From: Pseudomonadota bacterium
GTDB lineage: Bacteria > Pseudomonadota > Alphaproteobacteria > Rhizobiales > Rhizobiaceae
Length of the DNA stretch: 6,921 nt
Direction: 5' to 3'
NCBI GenBank assembly: GCA_003242525.1
Contig: QGUU01000131.1
Coordinates: 1-6,921, forward strand
Shown here: piece by piece, positions 1-6,325 of the stretch
How positions within the stretch are numbered: the first letter of the stretch is position 1
Layout: the number at the start of each line of letters is the position of its first letter
Notes under the pieces: generated by a model
Told to the model about the DNA's origin: nothing
Seen by the model: the letters and a program-made list of their open reading frames with translations, nothing else
Databases searched by the model: none
Program-made: the position numbers and the translations under genes

Positions 1-419
1 GAGATCTCGTCGAAAGCTTGGGTGGCGACTACCCCCCCCAGCGGGGAAAGCCAGGCGCCGCGCGGCGCACCCCGCGGCCGTGGATCGCCCGCGAAAAGCA
101 GGGTTAATATGGGGGCAGCCGCCTCTGCGTCGATCGTAAGTGCCAGCGCATCGGGCGAGATGGCCGAGGGCGTCACCGACATGGCGTGATTTGTAACCGT
201 GGGGCGCGCGTCGGTGTAACGGACAAGTTCCACGCCCTGCAGTTCCACGGTCACGTCGATGGCGAACTTTTCCGCCAGCGCTTGCATGATAGCGGGCACC
301 GCCCGCTCGCCGACGGAGCGCGCCGCCGCCTTCACCTGGCTCGGCTCTCCCGTGGCGCCAATCAGGCGCTCCAGGATCGGCGAGCGGGTTTCGGCCGGTG
401 TCGCCGGAGCGTCCATCAT
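1..419 (-). CDS. fliM: Flagellar motor switch protein FliM, N-terminal part (runs off left edge)
   Basis: FliM forms the middle of the cytoplasmic C-ring and, in enteric bacteria, receives phosphorylated CheY. The reverse strand is open for 139 codons from a double ATG (419 and 416) to the window edge. The fold pattern fits the FliM middle domain: a helix (about residues 33-52), a hydrophobic strand region (54-67), a second strand region ending in LLFAGDP (107-113), where FliM has an FGGD-like turn, then a helix beginning LSPLGG and reaching FDEI. An in-frame TGA lies 27 bases upstream of ATG 419 with no ATG, GTG or TTG in between, so the short N-terminus is real. No strong Shine-Dalgarno is visible. 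The gene follows motA by 34 bp on the same strand, the usual rhizobial neighbour. Divergence from enteric FliM is high, so the name rests on context plus pattern. An eight-base G run lies in the coding strand near the edge. Confidence 0.75.
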   Translation of the reverse strand, partial: MMDAPATPAETRSPILERLIGATGEPSQVKAAARSVGERAVPAIMQALAEKFAIDVTVELQGVELVRYTDARPTVTNHAMSVTPSAISPDALALTIDAEAAAPILTLLFAGDPRPRGAPRGAWLSPLGGVVATQAFDEI

Positions 420-453
420 CCTAGCGCGGTTCCCGTTCGAAAGCGTTCATGGT

Positions 454-1329
454 TCACGCTGCCTTCCTGTCGGAGGAGCCAGCGTTCATTGTGCTCTGCT
501 CGACCGCATCAATCGAAGGACGGTCATGAGAGGAGATGGTCTTTCGGCCAAATTCGATGGCCACCTGCGGCAGCGAGCCGTTCATGTACGCAAGCAGGGT
601 CTGCTTCACGATGACATAGAGCCGGTTCTTCTTGTCGCGCACCATCTTGATCTTCGCCGCGATCGGCCCGACCACGCAATAGGAGAGAAAAATGCCGAGG
701 AAGGTACCTACAAGGGCCGCACCGATCAGGCCGCCCAGGATCTCCGGCGACTGGTCAAGCGCACCCATTGCCTTGACCACACCAAGTACCGCCGCAACGA
801 TGCCGATGGCCGGCAAACCGTCGCCCACCGCCGAAAGAGCGTGATAGGGCTTGAGCTTGTCGGCGCGAATCGTCCGGATTTCCTCGTCCATCAATGCTTC
901 GATCTCGTGCGGCCGCGCATTGCCGATGATGATGATGCGGCAATAGTCACAGATGAAGTTCGTCAGGTCCTGGTTCTTCAACACCGTCGGAAAGGCCTGG
1001 AAAATGGCCGATTCTTCAGGATTATCGATATGCGCCTCGACTTCGCTGCGCGATTTGGTCTTGAGTTCGCGCATCAGTGAGTGCAGGACGCCGAGCGTTT
1101 CGAGATAGTCGCGCTCCTTCGGCACAGCCTGCTGGAAGGCCTCTATGATGCCCCGGCCGGCATCCTTCACCACTTTCATGGGGTTGGCGACAAGGAAGGT
1201 GCCCAGTGCGGCGCCGCAGATGATGACCACTTCCCAAGGCTGCACCAGTACCTGGACATGGCCGCCCATCGCCATGAAGCCGCCGAGAACGCAACCCAGC
1301 GTCACCACGAATCCGATCAGAATCCCCAC
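454..1329 (-). CDS. motA: Flagellar motor stator protein MotA
   Basis: MotA surrounds MotB in the inner membrane stator and couples ion flow to rotation by pushing on FliG. The 291-residue product has the standard length and four membrane segments (about residues 2-21, 33-50, 170-189, 201-221) with a large cytoplasmic loop between the second and third. From memory it aligns with E. coli MotA with little or no shift in numbering: Pro173 (in [10 protein letters not shown]) and Pro222 (in VGPIA) are present, and so is Glu98 of the loop. The position of Arg90 is Lys90. The family signatures EIEALMDEE (142-150) and AIEFGRKT (257-264) are intact. The start is GTG at 1329, chosen because it gives the typical MotA N-terminus and has GGAAGGG six bases upstream. 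An ATG further upstream (1351) is out of frame. It heads a leftward unit with fliM and is divergent from the DUF1217 gene. Confidence 0.97.
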   Translation of the reverse strand: MGILIGFVVTLGCVLGGFMAMGGHVQVLVQPWEVVIICGAALGTFLVANPMKVVKDAGRGIIEAFQQAVPKERDYLETLGVLHSLMRELKTKSRSEVEAHIDNPEESAIFQAFPTVLKNQDLTNFICDYCRIIIIGNARPHEIEALMDEEIRTIRADKLKPYHALSAVGDGLPAIGIVAAVLGVVKAMGALDQSPEILGGLIGAALVGTFLGIFLSYCVVGPIAAKIKMVRDKKNRLYVIVKQTLLAYMNGSLPQVAIEFGRKTISSHDRPSIDAVEQSTMNAGSSDRKAA

Positions 1330-1335
1330 GTGTGG

Positions 1336-1342
1336 CCCTTCC
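1336..1342 (-). promoter_or_regulatory. Ribosome binding site of motA (supports GTG start)
   Basis: GGAAGGG on the reverse strand lies six bases before the GTG at 1329. It supports the GTG as the initiation codon, since no in-frame ATG gives the canonical MotA N-terminus. Confidence 0.75.
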
Positions 1343-1363
1343 GCATATCACTTCGGACCAAAC

Positions 1364-1393
1364 GGATAGCTTCCGTGCCTTGCGTGAACCTTG
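1364..1393 (-). promoter_or_regulatory. Candidate activator site/promoter of motA, with tandem CAAGG half-sites
   Basis: Reading leftward toward motA, the sequence is CAAGG-TTCACG-CAAGG followed by 14 bases that include GGAAGCTATCC. The two CAAGG half-sites are exactly 11 bp apart, one helical turn, an arrangement used by OmpR-family regulators. The same 30-bp element recurs upstream of flgB at 6281-6310 with 22 of 30 positions identical. Its downstream end leaves 34 bases before the motA GTG, enough for a short leader with the visible ribosome site. Rhizobia use OmpR-type flagellar activators (Rem in Sinorhizobium, FtcR in Brucella). That one of these binds here is inference, and I do not know their binding consensus. 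Confidence 0.5.
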
Positions 1394-1414
1394 AAACGGG
1401 CCGCCAGCCAGATT

Positions 1415-1443
1415 CAGTTTCGCGCAAGGAACTCCGCTTATTC
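1415..1443 (+). promoter_or_regulatory. Candidate weaker site facing the DUF1217-flgF-fliI operon
   Basis: On the forward strand, TTCGCGCAAGG (1419-1429) differs at one of 11 positions from the motA-side half-site TTCACGCAAGG, which lies on the opposite strand at 1378-1388. A GCTTATTC stretch follows at 1436-1443, similar in kind to the GCTATCC that ends the motA element. No second CAAGG is visible 11 bp upstream, so this copy is degenerate or a single half-site. Its downstream end is 34 bases before the TTG at 1478, matching the motA geometry. The two half-sites form an inverted repeat around position 1403. Confidence 0.35.
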
Positions 1444-1462
1444 TCGGCGTAAGGCTACCGCC

Positions 1463-1469
1463 GGAGAAG
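1463..1469 (+). promoter_or_regulatory. Ribosome binding site that decides the DUF1217 gene start
   Basis: GGAGAAG lies eight bases before TTG 1478 and five before GTG 1475. It argues against an earlier in-frame TTG at 1391, which lies inside the candidate operator and would add a basic, non-conserved 29-residue N-terminus. Confidence 0.7.
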
Positions 1470-1477
1470 CGCGCGTG

Positions 1478-3286
1478 TTGAGCACCTATGTCAGCTATCA
1501 GTTAATCGCACGGGACATCCCGAAGGCGATCAACAGGGTTGAGAAACAACCCTCTGTAGAACGCGAGACGCAGTACTTTCTCGAGAATATCGGGAAGGTC
1601 ACCAGCATCGACGAATTCGTCGATAATCCGCGGCTGTTCAAATACGCCATGAAGGCATTCGGCCTTGGCGAAATGGATTACGCCCGCGCTTTCATGAAGA
1701 AGGCGCTGAAAGAGGGCGTTGCCGACCCCGACAGCTTCGCCAACAAGCTGACCGACAAGCGCTACGCTGAATTCGTGAGGGCCTTCAATTTCGCGGAACT
1801 CGGCGCTTCAGCGACAAACTACAATGGCGCCCAAACGGACGTGCCCAGGAACTACGCGCTACAGGTCGATGTCGGACCGGTTCATGAGGCCTTTTCCTTC
1901 ACCGACCGCGAGACCACCTACTATCTCTCCCGCATCGGCAACGTGAAATCGATCGACGATCTGATGGCCGACCAGCGCCTGCTGGACTACGCCATGGCAG
2001 CCTTCGGGCTGGATGCCGATGCCGAGCCGCCGGAAACGGTGCGCCAGATGCTCGAAGGCGGCGTGAGCGATCCGGAAAGCCCGGCCAACAAGCTTTATGA
2101 CAAACGCTATGCGGCGTTCGTCGCGGCCTTCGACTTCCACCAGTACGGCGCCGAAACGACGGCCCGCGCCGAAGTTCTCTCGGGCGTACCCAGAAACTAT
2201 GTCGACAGCACCGGCATGGTGCTCATCAAGCCCAGCGAAGCCTACATCGAGCAGGAAACCGAGTATTTCCTCGCCAATATCGGCAAGGTCAGGAATGTCA
2301 CCGAACTGCTGGCCGACAAGCGACTGCTGACCTACGCCATGGCCACCTATGGCCTCGACGCCTCGACCGAGTCACCCAAGACGATACGCAGGATGCTCGA
2401 AGGCGGCGTGAGCGACCCCCTAAGTCCGGCCAACCAGCTTGCCGACAAGCGCTACGCCAATTTTGTCGCCGCATTCAATTTCGCCGAATACAGTGAAGAC
2501 GCCACGAAACAGGATAGCGTGCTGAAAGACACTGTACGGTTATACGGCGAGAAGTCGCGCCTGGGCCTGATCAAGCCAACAGCCGACTACGTCCGGGCGG
2601 AAACCGACTACTATCTGGCCCATGTCACCGAGGTGAAGTCGATCGACGATTTCTTCGCCGACAGACGGCTTTACGACTACGCCCTCTGGAGTGTCGGGCT
2701 GGACCCGGCCAGGGAAGACCCGAAACTGATCCGCGCCATCCTTGAAGGTGGAATTCGTGACCCCGACAGCCTCGCCAACAAGCAGGCGAACAAGGCTTAC
2801 AAGGCTCTGGCTTCCGCTTTCAACTTCGAAGCCTACGGCGAGGAAGCCACCACATACCGGCCAAGCCAGCAGCCGGTAGTTGAAAAATATCTGCGCCAGA
2901 CGCTGGAAGAGAACGCCGGGCAGTCCAACCAGGGCGTGCGGCTGGCGCTCTATTTCGAACGCAAGGCGCCAAAGCTGGAGGACTGGTACCAGGTGCTGGC
3001 GGACAAGGCGCTTTCCCAGGTCGTGCGCGTTGCCTTCGGCCTGCCCGAGTCCTTTGCCAGAGCCGACATCGACCAGCAGGTGAAGGTCTTCGAATCCAGA
3101 TTCGACATTTCCGATTTTGCCGACCCCGCCAAACTGGAAAAGTTCATCACCCGCTTCACCACCATGTACGAGTTGCAGAACCCGACATCCACGGCCACTA
3201 CCTCGGTGAGCGTACTCTTCGCGCAGCCGACGACGATCGGAGTCTCCACCGATCTGCTGATGGCAATGCAGCAACTGAAGTTCTGA
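1478..3286 (+). CDS. DUF1217-family flagellar cluster protein with five tandem repeats
   Basis: The function is unknown. The family (DUF1217) is recognised from motifs such as STYxSYQLIxRDIPK at the N-terminus and the repeated RETxYYLxxIGxVKSIDDL...DRLLxYAMxAFGLD...LEGGVSDPxSxANKLxDKRYAxFVxAFNF. Numbered from TTG 1478, the protein has 602 residues. Repeats start near residues 28, 143, 258 and 373, and a degenerate fifth near 488. No signal peptide or membrane segment is seen. After the last repeat comes a Thr/Ser-rich linker (about 570-592) and a short hydrophobic C-terminal helix, STDLLMAMQQLKF. GTG 1475 is an equally possible start. The gene heads the rightward operon, nine bases before flgF. 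A role in rod assembly or export is inferred only from that linkage; it could be an export substrate or a cytoplasmic assembly factor. Confidence 0.9.
   Translation: MSTYVSYQLIARDIPKAINRVEKQPSVERETQYFLENIGKVTSIDEFVDNPRLFKYAMKAFGLGEMDYARAFMKKALKEGVADPDSFANKLTDKRYAEFVRAFNFAELGASATNYNGAQTDVPRNYALQVDVGPVHEAFSFTDRETTYYLSRIGNVKSIDDLMADQRLLDYAMAAFGLDADAEPPETVRQMLEGGVSDPESPANKLYDKRYAAFVAAFDFHQYGAETTARAEVLSGVPRNYVDSTGMVLIKPSEAYIEQETEYFLANIGKVRNVTELLADKRLLTYAMATYGLDASTESPKTIRRMLEGGVSDPLSPANQLADKRYANFVAAFNFAEYSEDATKQDSVLKDTVRLYGEKSRLGLIKPTADYVRAETDYYLAHVTEVKSIDDFFADRRLYDYALWSVGLDPAREDPKLIRAILEGGIRDPDSLANKQANKAYKALASAFNFEAYGEEATTYRPSQQPVVEKYLRQTLEENAGQSNQGVRLALYFERKAPKLEDWYQVLADKALSQVVRVAFGLPESFARADIDQQVKVFESRFDISDFADPAKLEKFITRFTTMYELQNPTSTATTSVSVLFAQPTTIGVSTDLLMAMQQLKF
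1559..3175 (+). repeat. Five in-frame tandem protein repeats with 345-bp (115-residue) period
   Basis: Units begin about 1559, 1904, 2249, 2594 and 2939. Marker residues recur at fixed spacing: the Glu-Thr of RET/QET/AET at residues 30, 145, 260 and 375, and the Gly-Leu of AFGL-type motifs at 62, 177, 292, 407 and 521. The first four units are spaced by exactly 115 residues and the fifth by 114. The fifth has lost the DPxSxAN loop. Units two and three share a 24-bp identical stretch (2047-2070 and 2392-2415), exactly 345 bp apart. Confidence 0.92.
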
Positions 3287-3295
3287 GGGCGCGAA

Positions 3296-4018
3296 ATGCA
3301 GCACAGCCTATACGTCTCCCTTTCCGCGCAGATCGCCTTGCAGCGGCGCCTCGACACCCTTGCCGACAATGTGGCCAACGCCTCCACGATCGGCTTCCGG
3401 GCTACGGAGATTCGCTTCCAGGATGTCGTCTCCGGGACAGGCCAGAGGTCTGTCTCATTCGCCTCCTCCGGAGATACCTATCTTTCGCCGACGCGAGGCG
3501 GGCTGACCGAAACCGGAAACCCCTACGACTTCGCCATCCGGGGCGATGCCTGGTTCGCCATAGAAACCCCTGCCGGCACGGTTATGACCCGTGACGGCCG
3601 CTTCTCGATGAATGAAAACGGCGAGCTGGTTTCCATTGAAGGCTACCCCGTTCTGGACGCCGGGGGTGCGCCGATCCAGCTCGATCCCCGGGCAGGGGCA
3701 CCACAGGCCGGCGCAGACGGTTCATTGCGCCAGGACGGCCAACTCGTAGCGGCCATTGGCCTGTATCAGTTCGATCCTGGCGAGAATTTCGTCCGCTACG
3801 GCAATTCCGGAATTGTGCCCGAACGCGAACCCGAGCCGGTGGCCGACCGCATCGATGTGGGAGTGGCGCAAGGTTTCATCGAGGAATCCAATGTCAATCC
3901 GGTGCTGGAGATGACGCGGCTGATCCAGATCCAGCGAGCTTTTGAGAATGTCGCGGCGCTCATCAGGCAGACCGGCGCCTCGACCGAGGAAGCCATCAAG
4001 ACTCTCGGCTCGAAGTGA
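3296..4018 (+). CDS. flgF: Flagellar proximal rod protein FlgF
   Basis: FlgF is a structural subunit of the proximal rod, exported by the flagellar type III system and built in the periplasm. The 240-residue length is normal for the family. The N-terminal rod motif is present (residues 21-35, LADNVANASTIGFRA). The core segment GDAWFAIETPAGTVMTRDGRFSMNENGEL follows at about residues 83-111, with EGYPVLD just after it. The C-terminal segment IEESNVNPVLEMTRLIQIQRAFENV (about 199-223) carries the rod-family assembly helix. FlgF is preferred over the paralogue FlgG because of the length and the neighbours. An AGGG overlapping the stop codon of the preceding gene serves as ribosome site six bases before the ATG, suggesting translational coupling. 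There is no signal peptide, as expected for type III export. Confidence 0.93.
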   Translation: MQHSLYVSLSAQIALQRRLDTLADNVANASTIGFRATEIRFQDVVSGTGQRSVSFASSGDTYLSPTRGGLTETGNPYDFAIRGDAWFAIETPAGTVMTRDGRFSMNENGELVSIEGYPVLDAGGAPIQLDPRAGAPQAGADGSLRQDGQLVAAIGLYQFDPGENFVRYGNSGIVPEREPEPVADRIDVGVAQGFIEESNVNPVLEMTRLIQIQRAFENVAALIRQTGASTEEAIKTLGSK

Positions 4019-4029
4019 CCGGCTGATCA

Positions 4030-5433
4030 ATGACTGCTGCGCTGCCTATCCGCGCCACCGACAAGTCGGGCGCCTGCGAGGGCGATGGACCGCTGGCCAT
4101 GCTGGATCGGCTGTGGCGCCGCTTCGAGGACGACGAGGCGACAATCCGGCGCGGAGGCCTGATCACCGAGGTTTCCGCGACACACTACACCGTCAAGGGC
4201 TTGTCCGGCGTAGCGCGCCTCGGCGATATGGTCGAGCATCGCGGCCAGGACGGCACGAACTGGGGCGAGATCGTCCGCATCGGCCGCGACCAGGTGGTTG
4301 TCGCGCCCTATGAGCAGAGCCCCGACACCGGTATCGGCGACGCCGTTTTCCGCCGAGGGCCGCTGACCATAGCACCGCATGTTTCCTGGCGGGGCCGCAC
4401 GATTGATGCGCTGGGCCGCGCCATCGACGGCGGGCCGCCTTTGCTGCGCGGAAGCGATGCGGGCGCCCGCCCGCACGCAACGCCGGGCGCTCTTGAACGG
4501 CAGCGGGTGGGCACTTCCTTTCATACCGGCGTACGCGTCATCGACATCTTCACGCCTCTCTGTTTCGGCCAACGCATGGGCATCTTCGCCGGCTCCGGTG
4601 TGGGCAAGTCCACCCTCCTCGCCATGCTGGCGGCAGCAAATGCGTTCGACACGGTCGTGGTGGCACTGGTCGGCGAGCGCGGCCGAGAGGTACGCGAGTT
4701 CCTGGAGGACACGATAGGCCCGCTGGCGATGGCCAAGACCGTCGCGATCGTGGCGACCAGCGACGAAAGCGCCATGATGCGCCGCCGCGCGCCGGACACC
4801 GCCATGCGCGTTGCCGAGCATTTCCGTGACTGCGGCGACCGCGTGCTCCTGGTCCTGGACTCCATAACCCGTTTTGCCCACGCGCTGCGCGAGGTGGCGA
4901 CGGGTAGCGGCGAGCCGCCGGTAGCGCGCGGCTATCCGGCCTCGGTTTTCACCGATCTGCCAAAGCTGCTGGAACGCGCCGGCCCCGGAGCTGAAGGCAA
5001 GGGTTCGATCACAGCCATCATATCGGTGCTGGTGGACGGCGACGACCACAATGATCCGGTGGCGGACTCGGTCCGCGGCATTCTCGACGGCCACATCGTG
5101 CTTGACCGCAGCATCGCCGAGCAGGGCCGCTATCCGCCGGTCAACCCGCTGGCCTCCATCTCGCGCCTTGCCGCAAAGGCATGGAGCCCGGAAGAGAGAA
5201 CGCTCGTGACGAAGCTGAAAGGGATGATTTCGCGCTTCGAGGACACGCGCGACATCCGGCTCCTGGGTGCCTATCAGGCGGGTGCCGATCCGGAACTCGA
5301 CATGGCGGTGCGTCAGGTGCCGCTGATCTACGAGGCGCTGACGCAGACGCCGCGCGATCCTGTCTCCGCGGATCCGTTCGCCGACCTCGCTCGGCATTTG
5401 AAGATGAGGCAGGACGCCGATGGTGGAAACTGA
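4030..5433 (+). CDS. fliI: Flagellum-specific export ATPase FliI
   Basis: FliI is the cytoplasmic hexameric ATPase at the flagellar export gate. It is related to the F1 beta subunit and helps feed rod, hook and filament subunits to the gate. The 467-residue protein has an N-terminal beta-barrel domain (about 40-110), the Walker A loop AGSGVGKST (187-195), the catalytic-glutamate motif LVGERGREVREF (213-224, Glu216), the Walker B strand RVLLVLDSITRFA (271-283, Asp277), and the DGHIVLDRSIAEQGRYPPVN signature (353-372). All key residues are intact. The first 40 residues are poorly conserved. No clear Shine-Dalgarno precedes ATG 4030, so initiation may depend on translation of flgF, which ends 11 bases upstream. 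The in-frame Met24 before LDRLWRRFE is an alternative start. The 3' end overlaps the next gene by 14 bp. Confidence 0.97.
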   Translation: MTAALPIRATDKSGACEGDGPLAMLDRLWRRFEDDEATIRRGGLITEVSATHYTVKGLSGVARLGDMVEHRGQDGTNWGEIVRIGRDQVVVAPYEQSPDTGIGDAVFRRGPLTIAPHVSWRGRTIDALGRAIDGGPPLLRGSDAGARPHATPGALERQRVGTSFHTGVRVIDIFTPLCFGQRMGIFAGSGVGKSTLLAMLAAANAFDTVVVALVGERGREVREFLEDTIGPLAMAKTVAIVATSDESAMMRRRAPDTAMRVAEHFRDCGDRVLLVLDSITRFAHALREVATGSGEPPVARGYPASVFTDLPKLLERAGPGAEGKGSITAIISVLVDGDDHNDPVADSVRGILDGHIVLDRSIAEQGRYPPVNPLASISRLAAKAWSPEERTLVTKLKGMISRFEDTRDIRLLGAYQAGADPELDMAVRQVPLIYEALTQTPRDPVSADPFADLARHLKMRQDADGGN

Positions 5434-6259
5434 ACGGCAAAAGACCGAGAGGTTGCTGAGGGAGCAGCTGGCCCGCATAAGGCAGGCCGAGGACGCTGCC
5501 GGCACGCCGGGTCCTGCGGTTGGAAAGTGGAAATTCCTGACCAGCCTTGCGGCTTTACGACGGTTCCGCAATGACAGCGTTTCAACGCGGCATCCGCATT
5601 CGCGCTCCCTTGCCCTGCGCTGGCTCAGAATAGGAGCCAGGAACGGGCGTGAGCCCCATGCCGATACCGACGCGCATGGCGAAGGGGCCCTATCCCGGGG
5701 CGACGGCGCGACCGGCCGCGATTGGGGACCGCCACCCAAGGTCCGGTTCCCGAGGCAGGACAAGAACAAGGATCGCCGCAGCGACTTCATCTTTGCCAGC
5801 CTCGGCGTCATGCTTGGCCTGACCTGCGGGCTTTTTCCCTGGTACATCTTCTTCAATCAGGAACAGTTCGGCGTGCAGGCCATCGCATTTGGCGGTCGCG
5901 GCAAGAATGCCGGGCGCATCGTGGTGGAGCCCAAATCGGACGAAGAGCTGGTGGAGTTCGCCTCCCAGCAACTGCCGAGAAATCTCGACCTGATATCGAC
6001 TGGCACGGCACGGCCGAACTCTGGGGCTTCACAGGAGGCGCCGGGCCTCGATCAACAGCCCTTCCCGGACGAAGCGGCGGATTTCCGTCTCGTCCATGTG
6101 GCCAATGGACGAGCGATGATCGAGGACGACGCCGGCCTTTGGATCGTGCAGCAGGGTTCGCGCCTGCCCGACTCGACGCGCGTGAAGGCGATTGAAATGC
6201 GCAACGGTCAATGGGTGCTGGTGACCAGCGGCGAAAGGGTGATCGAGATTTCCCGGTAG
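5420..6259 (+). CDS. Conserved-position single-pass membrane protein between fliI and flgB (function unknown)
   Basis: I cannot assign a name. Of the 279 residues, 1-27 are a strongly charged predicted helix (Glu/Arg/Lys/Gln-rich), and 50-122 are a basic, Gly/Pro-rich linker of low complexity. A single membrane segment lies at about 123-146 (FIFASLGVMLGLTCGLFPWYIFF). Residues 221-279 form a compact beta-rich domain with GLWIVQQGSRLPDSTRVKAIEMRNG and then WVLVTS. That pattern resembles small periplasmic domains in secretion-system assembly proteins (GspC/PilP type), as an inference from appearance. Positive charges before the segment predict N-in, C-out. It starts inside fliI with AGGA five bases before ATG 5420, so it is translationally coupled. 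It is not FliJ-like overall, because FliJ is soluble and coiled-coil, but the charged N-terminus could serve a similar contact. Confidence 0.85.
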   Translation: MVETERQKTERLLREQLARIRQAEDAAGTPGPAVGKWKFLTSLAALRRFRNDSVSTRHPHSRSLALRWLRIGARNGREPHADTDAHGEGALSRGDGATGRDWGPPPKVRFPRQDKNKDRRSDFIFASLGVMLGLTCGLFPWYIFFNQEQFGVQAIAFGGRGKNAGRIVVEPKSDEELVEFASQQLPRNLDLISTGTARPNSGASQEAPGLDQQPFPDEAADFRLVHVANGRAMIEDDAGLWIVQQGSRLPDSTRVKAIEMRNGQWVLVTSGERVIEISR

Positions 6260-6280
6260 GCTGCGCTCGAGGGCTCCACG

Positions 6281-6310
6281 CAAGGCCCACGCAAGACTGG
6301 GAAACTACTC
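6281..6310 (+). promoter_or_regulatory. Candidate activator site/promoter of flgB, second copy of the motA element
   Basis: The element reads CAAGG-CCCACG-CAAGA, then 14 bases including GGGAAACTACTC. It matches the motA-side element (1364-1393, opposite strand) at 22 of 30 positions, and six of the eight differences are transitions. The half-sites are again 11 bp apart, and CCACGCAAG is an exact direct repeat at 6276-6284 and 6287-6295. It lies in the 77-bp gap after the membrane protein gene and ends 26 bases before the flgB ATG, leaving room for a short leader. This suggests flgBC and downstream genes have their own start, in addition to any read-through from upstream. Confidence 0.5.
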
Positions 6311-6325
6311 TTCGGCAACCTGCCC

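Noticed and set aside
420..453. Possible short frame from the ATG at 450 between motA and fliM
   Set aside because: It reads nine codons to a TAG and is out of frame with fliM. It is too short to support as a gene, and any leader-peptide role would be speculation.
259..1080. 273-codon forward frame
   Set aside because: It lies mostly antisense to motA, whose product is unmistakable. The translation is His/Arg/Asp-rich and resembles no known protein.
1391..1477. 29-residue N-terminal extension of the DUF1217 protein from TTG 1391
   Set aside because: It has no ribosome site, is basic and non-conserved in character, and overlaps the candidate regulatory half-sites. The typical family N-terminus begins at 1478.
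2540..3304. 254-codon reverse-strand frame
   Set aside because: It is antisense to the DUF1217 repeats. Its apparent repeated motifs simply mirror the tandem repeats of the real gene.
3863..3875. GCGCAAGG inside flgF resembling the operator half-site
   Set aside because: It is a single half-site within coding sequence, without a tandem partner or the GGAARCTA extension, and is explained by codon use (VAQGF).
4027..5856. 609-codon open frame on the reverse strand
   Set aside because: It lies entirely opposite fliI and the start of the membrane protein gene. Its translation is Arg/Ala/Gly/His-rich without domain patterns, as expected for a shadow of a high-GC gene. fliI has every catalytic motif.
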